NCBI GenBank assembly: GCA_001466705.2
Contig: LATX02000013.1
Span: forward strand, 806,001-870,000
Origin: Moniliophthora roreri
Lineage: Eukaryota; Basidiomycota; Agaricomycetes; Agaricales; Marasmiaceae
Length of the DNA: 64,000 nt
Direction: 5' to 3'
The notes under the pieces were generated by a model that ran no database searches, was not told where the DNA came from, and saw only the letters and a list, made by a program, of their open reading frames with translations. Both the position numbers and the translations under genes were made by a program. Shown here in pieces: positions 57,739 to 64,000 of the stretch (within the stretch, counting starts at the first letter, position 1; every line of letters starts with the position of its first letter).

Positions 57739-59093
57739 TTCTGCTCCATGAGGTCAATTAACAAGTTCTTTTCTTCCTCTGTCTGATCATTCAGAAGTGC
57801 TCAAATTTTGGTGAACCTTTCCTCCTTCGAGAGCTTCTTTGGTTCTTCCTTCTTCTTCTCTTCCCTCTTTGTTGCATCCAGACAATCCTGTACTCTATGA
57901 CTGCTTCGGCCACATTGGAAACAGAGTCCCTTGGCCATGTACTCCTTCCGATCTACTTCAGAGATTCGTTTTATAGCAACTTCTTCCTTCTTCCTAAAGC
58001 TCCGCTGTGGTTTCCTTCCATTGTCTTTGTCCCATGTTCTGCCATATTCTCGGGCCTGTTTGTAGCTTTCATCAAAGAGGATGGCAGCATTCATCCAGTC
58101 TTTAATGTTCGTTGGTGTTCCTTCAGGTCGCGTCATAATTTTTAACACCAAGCTCTTGGGTAGTCTCCATTTAAAGGCCACTATCTGTGCTGCATTGTTA
58201 TATCCAGTTTGTTTGGCCAAATAGGAGAACTGACACATATATTTGTCGGCTCTCTCCTTCATCTTCAGATCTCAAAGTTTCAGTTGGGCTTCCAGGGCTG
58301 TATCAAGTGGTTCAAAAGATGTCTTGAAGTCTTCTACAAAGTCTCCCTATGAGACCTTTTCTGCTTCTCCATCATAGGTGAGTAAAAGGTCCATCTTTTT
58401 GTTCTTCCAAAATTCTCCAGGTCCATCAGTCATATAGGACAAGAGGAAGAGTTTCTTAGTCCTGTCATTTGTGAAGGTCTTTGGGTTGAGAGCGATGTAT
58501 AGCAATACTTCTTGGAGGAACTTCTTTGCCTTCTTCCTGTGACCTGTAAAGGCTCTTGGCAGCACAGCTTTAACTTCCTTTTCTGCAGCTACCACTTGTA
58601 CCGGTACCGTTGTTCCTATCACTGTTTCTTCAGCTTGTGGACTATCCTTCGGTCTGCTTCCCGAGAGTTTCTTCTCTTTGGCCATCTTTTCAATCTGTGG
58701 CTGTTTCATCAATCGTGGGCTGCTCTTCAGGGCATGAAGAAGGTGTTTGAATGGGTCTGATTCCTCTGCCAATATCGAAGAGGTATTCAATGTATCTGAT
58801 TCTTGCTGCTTTGGTGTAGTAGGCAGCATTTCTTCTTTGAATCTGATCTCTTCTGATCTAGTTGTGATGAATGACAGGGTCAAGGTTTTCTTTGTTTTGG
58901 AGTGCTCTTTAGGTGTCTCAGTCAGTGATGGATTCATTGGCAATAGTGACTGCAAGGGGTTCACTAGCTCTCTGTGCGATGCTCTGGTTAATGGTGGGAT
59001 TGCTCGTCCACCAGGATTTGATATGGATTGGGTTTGTAACAAACGCTGCTGCTCTTCCACTTCTGCAATGTCCTTCTCTAACTGTGATTCCAT
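57729..59093 (-). pseudogene. E1 gag with CCHC zinc knuckle
   Basis: Starts at the ATG at 59093 (MESQLEKDIAEVEEQQRLLQ). The capsid core includes LPRAFTGHRKKAKKFLQEV and KKLFLLSYMTDGPGEFWKN. The knuckle CFQCGRSSHRVQDC (C-x2-C-x4-H-x4-C) is followed by a Lys/Glu-rich tail, and the frame ends DLMEQKGF-stop at 57729. Two stops interrupt it between 58346 and 58263 (TAG for Trp, TGA for Gln/Arg), and the frame is disturbed near 57800. It is better preserved in the first 248 codons than the E2 gag. Confidence 0.88.
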
Positions 59094-59151
59094 CCATGGT
59101 GGTGTCTTGTTTCTCTAGATGATGCCTAAACCTGGATAGGTCGGCAACTGA

Positions 59152-59163
59152 TCAGCTTGACCT
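59152..59163 (-). promoter_or_regulatory. E1 self-complementary primer-binding site
   Basis: Two bases inside the 5' LTR the sense strand reads AGGTCAAGCTGA, perfectly complementary over 12 nt to TCAGCTTGACCT in the LTR (59309-59320). The latter lies about 33 nt after TATTTAAG, where a transcript would start. This supports self-priming rather than a tRNA primer. Confidence 0.7.
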
Positions 59164-59165
59164 TG

Positions 59166-59589
59166 TGTTACATTACTTGCACAGCAACGACTACTCAACA
59201 CTTCAATGATGCTCAGTGTCAAGGTTCAAGTCAAGTTTGAGTTCATTCAATAGATGTTGAAGTTCAGAAGTCCTTTGATTCTGCTTGCAACACAAGTTAT
59301 AATAAACCAGGTCAAGCTGAGGGTTTGGAGTCTCAGCTTGAGTGCTTAAATATGTACAGCCAGTCATGTAATCTATCTTATGTATGTGTCCAATAACTAC
59401 GATGACTTGGTAATAAATACTGACACAGTCAGAGTATGAATAAACATTCCGAGAATAGAGAAGGGAGCTGGGAAGGTGTACTAAGTCCAATGATAGGGAA
59501 GCATATATGTAAAAGGAAAAGGAGGCCGGGAAGGTGTATGAGTCCAATGAGAAGGGGAAGCATAGGAAGAAGGTAACAAAAACATAATA
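59166..59589 (-). mobile_element. E1 5' LTR
   Basis: A 424-bp LTR paired with 42540-42963 and followed by TAATC (59590-59594), the 5-bp target duplication. The whole element spans 42540-59589; 7194 bp remain once S2 and E2 are removed. Confidence 0.92.
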
Positions 59590-59594
59590 TAATC

Positions 59595-62400
59595 CCTCTT
59601 CCTACTGCTTCTTTCTTATCTATACAAAGGATCATAGAGCCTGGGTCCAAAATCCCTTCAACCTCATCTGGGTGTCCATTTAATTTCACATAAACACACC
59701 TCAGGTTCTCAGACTGTGATGCTACTATAATCACTTTATTTCTCTAGTCTTCTGATATATCATTCAAATATGTGTCTATCACATCTCTTTGCACAACAGT
59801 CCCTGCTGGCATTCCATTCTGTTCTACTTCCAGGACTTCCAACAAGGTCTGTGCTAATTCTTCATCTGCTTTAACAATACTTTCAACATCAATCACAAAA
59901 TCTGCTTTATCCAGATCCTCCAGTACTTCATTGCTCAGTGCTAATGCCTGTGCTCTGGGTAACTGTTTATAAAACTCTTTTGCTGATCTCTGCTTAATAT
60001 TTCTAAATCTGCACTTTCTAGCCAAAAGCTTCTTTACTGCTGGCAAAATTTTCAACATTTCTCCCAATGGTATATTCACTTCCAACTTTAAATATTTCTC
60101 TAGTATTCCTTCTTCAACTGTCATCATTGTCAAGTCAATTGAATTATCTCTTTTTCCTAAGATCTCTTTATTCCTTTGTCCTGAGTGCTTCAAATGTGAA
60201 GTTTCTCTTTCTATCACCTGATTTTTAGGTAGAGGAGCCCTCTCTATTGGCTCTACCTTATCAAACAGTCTCTCTTCTTTATCCAGTTTGTTAAACCTCA
60301 CTGTTTTTTGTACTTTATCATTATTTTCTCTAGCATTGATAGTTAACCCATCAATTTCCAATGTATTAGCCATTGGGTCAATATACTTTTTCTTTTCTGA
60401 TTGCTTCATTTTGAGTATCTCAATCTGTGGCATCAATCTCTTTGGGTTACCCTCAGGGGCACTATTATTGGCTATTTTTAAATTAACCAGCCCCATTCTT
60501 GGGTCTGCTAGTTTTTTGACTGCATATTAGTTGCAGGCTTCATCTTTTCTGCCAACAACATCACTAACCTATCCAAGTCCATCCCCTCCTGAGGTTGAAC
60601 TACTGCTGACTAATAAACCACTGCTGGTTCTTCTTCCATTTCCATAAACAAATGTGCATCTGGATGCACAATTCTATCCCATCCTTGTTACTTTACATAT
60701 TCAGCTACTCTGTCTTTGAGTTTCTCTCCAGGTTTGACCTTTGGAAATCCAGTGCTGTCTCTCAATGTATATTTTCCTGCACTATTATTCCAAATAATCC
60801 ATCCTTTCTGTATTATTTCTCTCTGGTAAGGACAATCTCTAAGCTTATGACCATCTTCATTGCAGTAGAAACATAAATATTTTCCTCCACCAATCATTGG
60901 CTGTCCTGGTTTTCCTCTAACCATATTATTATTATTTCCATCACATAGTCTATTAGTTTGCCCTGCAATCACAGCAATAATCTGCCCTGGTATGCCTACT
61001 AATGTCATCTTTATATCTTTAACTTCAGTGGAAAGTGTCTTTACATCTTCCATTCCTTTTCTTAAGGCTGCTAACTCTGTCTCATGTGCCTTAATAGAAA
61101 CTGTATGTGCATCTACTGATGTAGCTATGCCCATAGTTCTCAACTCTGCTTCTTCTTTAGTCTTATCTAGGATATCTGGAAATAATTCCTCTTGTTTCAC
61201 TGAAACTGGCTTTGACAGTTGAGTAATATTCATAGTAGGAAATACTAGTGGTGGCTGGAACAGGTACAACAAAGGCATTGCTGTTCCCACTCCTGGATTC
61301 ACTGGTGGAACTCCAACTCTCAATGCAAAACTTCCTAATTCCATATATACATCTCCTGAGCTTGCACTCATAATCATCTCTGCTTGTTCCATGACTTCCT
61401 GAAGCTTCCATGGATCCATTCTTCTTCTTCCATCTTCAGTTTCCAAATTTAACTTGTTCAGAGACCAATCAGCCATCCAAATTTGGACTCTTTCACAAAC
61501 TGACAGTTCTAAACCTGCTAAATAAAAGCCTATTACTTCAAAATTTGAAATCATAGGTAGATCTCATTAATTTAGCTGCTTCCAGCTTGAATGCCCTATG
61601 ATATGCTCTAAGTTTCTCTAAATCCCAGTCTGTAGCTTTCTAATATACTGCTACGATCTTCTGTAACCTGACCATTGATCCCTGGCCATTATCAACTGAA
61701 TCTGGGAACTCTCTAAATAACAATTTCTTGAACTCACTCCATGAGTGGCCCAATGCTTCTTTTCTATCTTGCAGCTGCTGTCTTAGGTTGTATGAAAACT
61801 TCAACATTACTAGATAGATCTTTGACATGTTCTTCTTAACCTGGGCCATGTCTAGTGCATTTTCAAAATCTTCAAGCCATGGTTAAAGAGTCATAGGTTG
61901 CAACTCATCAAATCTCTCTATCTTCAATAATATTTTCAATACTCTCTCATTTTGTACTTCTTTGGCTGCTGCATCTGTAAGTGTATTCCACTTTTCTCTC
62001 TGTGCTAGGTCTGCCATTATTGGTTGTTTTGATACAGTATTATCTTCTGTAATTTCTTCATCTGGTTCAAAATATTCTTCTTCTTCTGAGCTGGAACATG
62101 AACTATTATTTTGTTCAGTCTGTTCAGAAGACTCTCTTGGTGTAGGTATTAACAGTGTATTAGGTGGTGCTTTTAATCTATATCTTCTAGGTGCTGGACC
62201 AAGAACAAATTCCTCTTGTGGCTGTGGGAATCTTTCTGCAGTACCAAATGTTGAAGCTAGATATACAGGCACTCCACTTCTAGTAAAACTCTCTGCAGAT
62301 GGTAGTAACTGTGAGCCTGTAGTTCTCATATGAATTCTTGTCACTCTCCTTCCTACACTAGACTGTGATGACAATGAAGCTTCAAATTGACTAGACAAAG
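59595..62400 (-). pseudogene. E0 gypsy element: gag and start of protease
   Basis: Minus-strand frames in order: 62398-61883 (171 codons, MSSQFEASLSSQSSVGRR, acidic middle), 61849-61640, 61554-60688 with the knuckle CFYCNEDGHKLRDC (C-x2-C-x4-H-x4-C), 60496-59744 (a Lys/Glu-rich linker ending DVIDTYLNDISED), and 59743-59595 with the protease motif EGILDPGSMI, where the usual DSG triad reads DPG. E1 entered just after this site and the protease resumes at 42534. This gag is unrelated in sequence to those of E1 and E2. Stops between the frames show it is dead. Confidence 0.82.
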
Positions 62401-62639
62401 CTCCTTCTGTCTGTGAACTGGAACCTTGAACAAATTCTTCAATGGTTCATTTCTTTGGACTAATCTTGACTAGTCTTTTACTCTAGATCTTTATTTGTTG
62501 CTAAGATCTCTAGTGGTTTTGAGTCAAATGTCTTCAAGACTTAACTAATATTCTCTATCTGATTGTTCTTTCTGAAGTTTATCTCTTCATATTAAGTAAT
62601 TTACTGATAATATTCTCTAGAACCACCCTTGTGGTGGGC

Positions 62640-63796
62640 TCCAGATGAAGATGCTCAAAACCTATGCCTCTACTATGAAAACATGAGGCCTGTGGTGCCA
62701 AAATACCCCAAAAAAGGTATATATATATAAATTCTTGATTCTCAGTTTTTGTTTTGCAAGTTGGTTTAGTATGGTTCACTGTTACTGCAACGTCAAGAAT
62801 AATTCTCAATGTCTCACTCAGTAGTTTAGAGATGAATGCCTTCAAAACAACTTCTCAGATTGAAGATTAGTGTTTGTTTTGTATAATATTTATCGGTTTT
62901 GTGGTTTTATTAATCACTTCAAAAGCAAATACTGGTATAGATTTCAACCAGAAACTGCCCAAAGATTAAACTTCTTCTAAGTGAGAACAAAGATACCTCT
63001 TGTACCTGAATATAGCCCTCTTAGCTATGTTCTGCAATGATCCTCAAGAGGACAAATCTTCTAGATACTGCTAGCCTAAAACCCTCTCTGATTCATGCTG
63101 AAACACCAGACTATACTGGTGTACATCAGCTACTCTCTTAGTAGACTGATACAATGTTCTTCTTATCAGAAAACATGCCTCTTGCATTAAAAACTAAGCT
63201 CTTCCTAGCTTTTATTTAGATCTCTGGTTTGAAATACAATCTCAGGTCTCAACTAGCCTGTGCCTCTTGCACAACTAAATAAGCTAGAGCCTGAAGTGGT
63301 TGAAAAATACTGATTGCCAGTAGCTCTTTTATCTGAACAACAACATTATACACTCTGGTAATTGGTGGGCAGTATCTCTTCTGCCATCCACCTACAAAAC
63401 ACATCCTCTTATATACTCTACAACATAAATAATCTAATATATCTGTCACACATACAAATAAAACTGAGTCAGGTGCTAAATATTATATAAACTGAGCTGT
63501 GGTAATTTTTCTGTCACTGTGTCCAATTGTAGTCAGGCTTCATAGCCATAAACTCTTTTATTCTTTTTCTATAACAATTGTGCAGTCTTCTGACACTAAC
63601 CATTTGCAATTTTCTCTATCAAACAGCTCTCCTTCCAACTCTGTTTGAAAATATTATACTTTCATGCTGCTCTGCACAGTTCCTTCCTTCTCTGTCTACT
63701 ATCATCTGCTCTATAGATGCATAATATGCTTCCATTTCTATGTTTAAAGTGTACATGTAAGCTCAGCCATGCTGGTTTCTTGTCATACAGCTTTGT
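62640..63796 (-). mobile_element. E0 5' LTR and leader (R2 family), cut at N
   Basis: Inverted match to about 30860-32018. It lies about 240 bp upstream of the E0 gag start, the expected position of the leader and 5' LTR. The gag-proximal part contains TGGTGCCAAAATAC (complement of the candidate primer site). The match ends at the N at 63797. Confidence 0.65.
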
Positions 63797-63797
63797 N

Positions 63798-64000
63798 TTC
63801 CAAGAATAAGTTCATTTATATGTCATTTACATATTGTTGAGTCCTATGCAAAATATCTTTTTATTGATAAGTCCAGAATAAAAAGCTGCCCTCATATGAA
63901 TAGCTTATAAATGACTTATTAAAAAAATACATAGGGTCTAGTATTTGATACACTCTAAATATGTCTATGCTCAGTGGATGACTTCCCATAAGAATTAATT
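63798..64000. other. Unassigned right edge after N
   Basis: AT-rich, CpG-poor and not matching the expected continuation of R2. Probably a different contig or an insertion. Confidence 0.4.

Overview
The window is from a filamentous fungus, most likely a mushroom-forming basidiomycete (Agaricomycetes). Genes carry many short GT-AG introns (about 48-60 nt). There is a NOP56 homologue, a basidiomycete-type cytochrome P450, a DUF6699-type protein, and a member of an agaricomycete-expanded family of unknown function. The retroelements belong to gypsy groups common in mushroom genomes. Species was not determined.

The left half (1 to about 28.1 kb) is CpG-normal and carries the host genes: a decayed family member (6505-8557, +), NOP56 (9526-11370, -), a DUF6699-like gene (14618-16232, +) and a P450 (25886-28004, +). 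Between them lie non-autonomous DNA transposons: a hAT-type element with a perfect 8-bp target duplication (705-1516), two other short inverted-repeat elements (3372-3511, 5122-5445) and a Tourist/Harbinger-like MITE in two copies (18515-18979, 19322-19786). Fragments of one diverged sequence family lie at about 19.8-20.3 and 22.95-24.5 kb.

The right half (about 28.1 kb to the end) is AT-rich, strongly CpG-depleted and almost wholly repeats. From 38.9 to 63.8 kb it is a nest. A gypsy element (E0) is interrupted in its protease by a chromodomain-bearing gypsy element (E1, 42540-59589, duplication TAATC). E1 is interrupted in its RNase H region by a CACTA-type MITE (S2), which is interrupted by a second chromovirus (E2, 46725-55828, duplication GCAGT), which carries a further CACTA-type MITE (S3). 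A solo LTR of the same chromovirus family (40991-41489, duplication CCTTT) sits in another insertion inside E0.

E1 and E2 share three features that together describe a family. (1) The bases after the 5' LTR are complementary to a motif about 33 nt below a TATA-like box inside the LTR, as in Tf1-type self-priming. (2) A GGGTTTT heptamer abuts the gag stop codon, with pol in the -1 frame. (3) A third reading frame between the chromodomain and the 3' LTR encodes two adjacent zinc knuckles. All elements are broken by C-to-T-type changes. Every difference between the paired LTRs is a transition, mostly at former CpG sites, which suggests methylation-linked decay.

The assembly has single-N joins (1556, 16726, 19285, 38898, 41849, 51141, 63797). 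Three of them (1556, 16726, 51141) separate exact or near-exact tandem copies of 568, 1076 and 1620 bp. These look like unmerged contig overlaps, so the second DUF6699 3' end and the doubled middle of E2 are probably not real.
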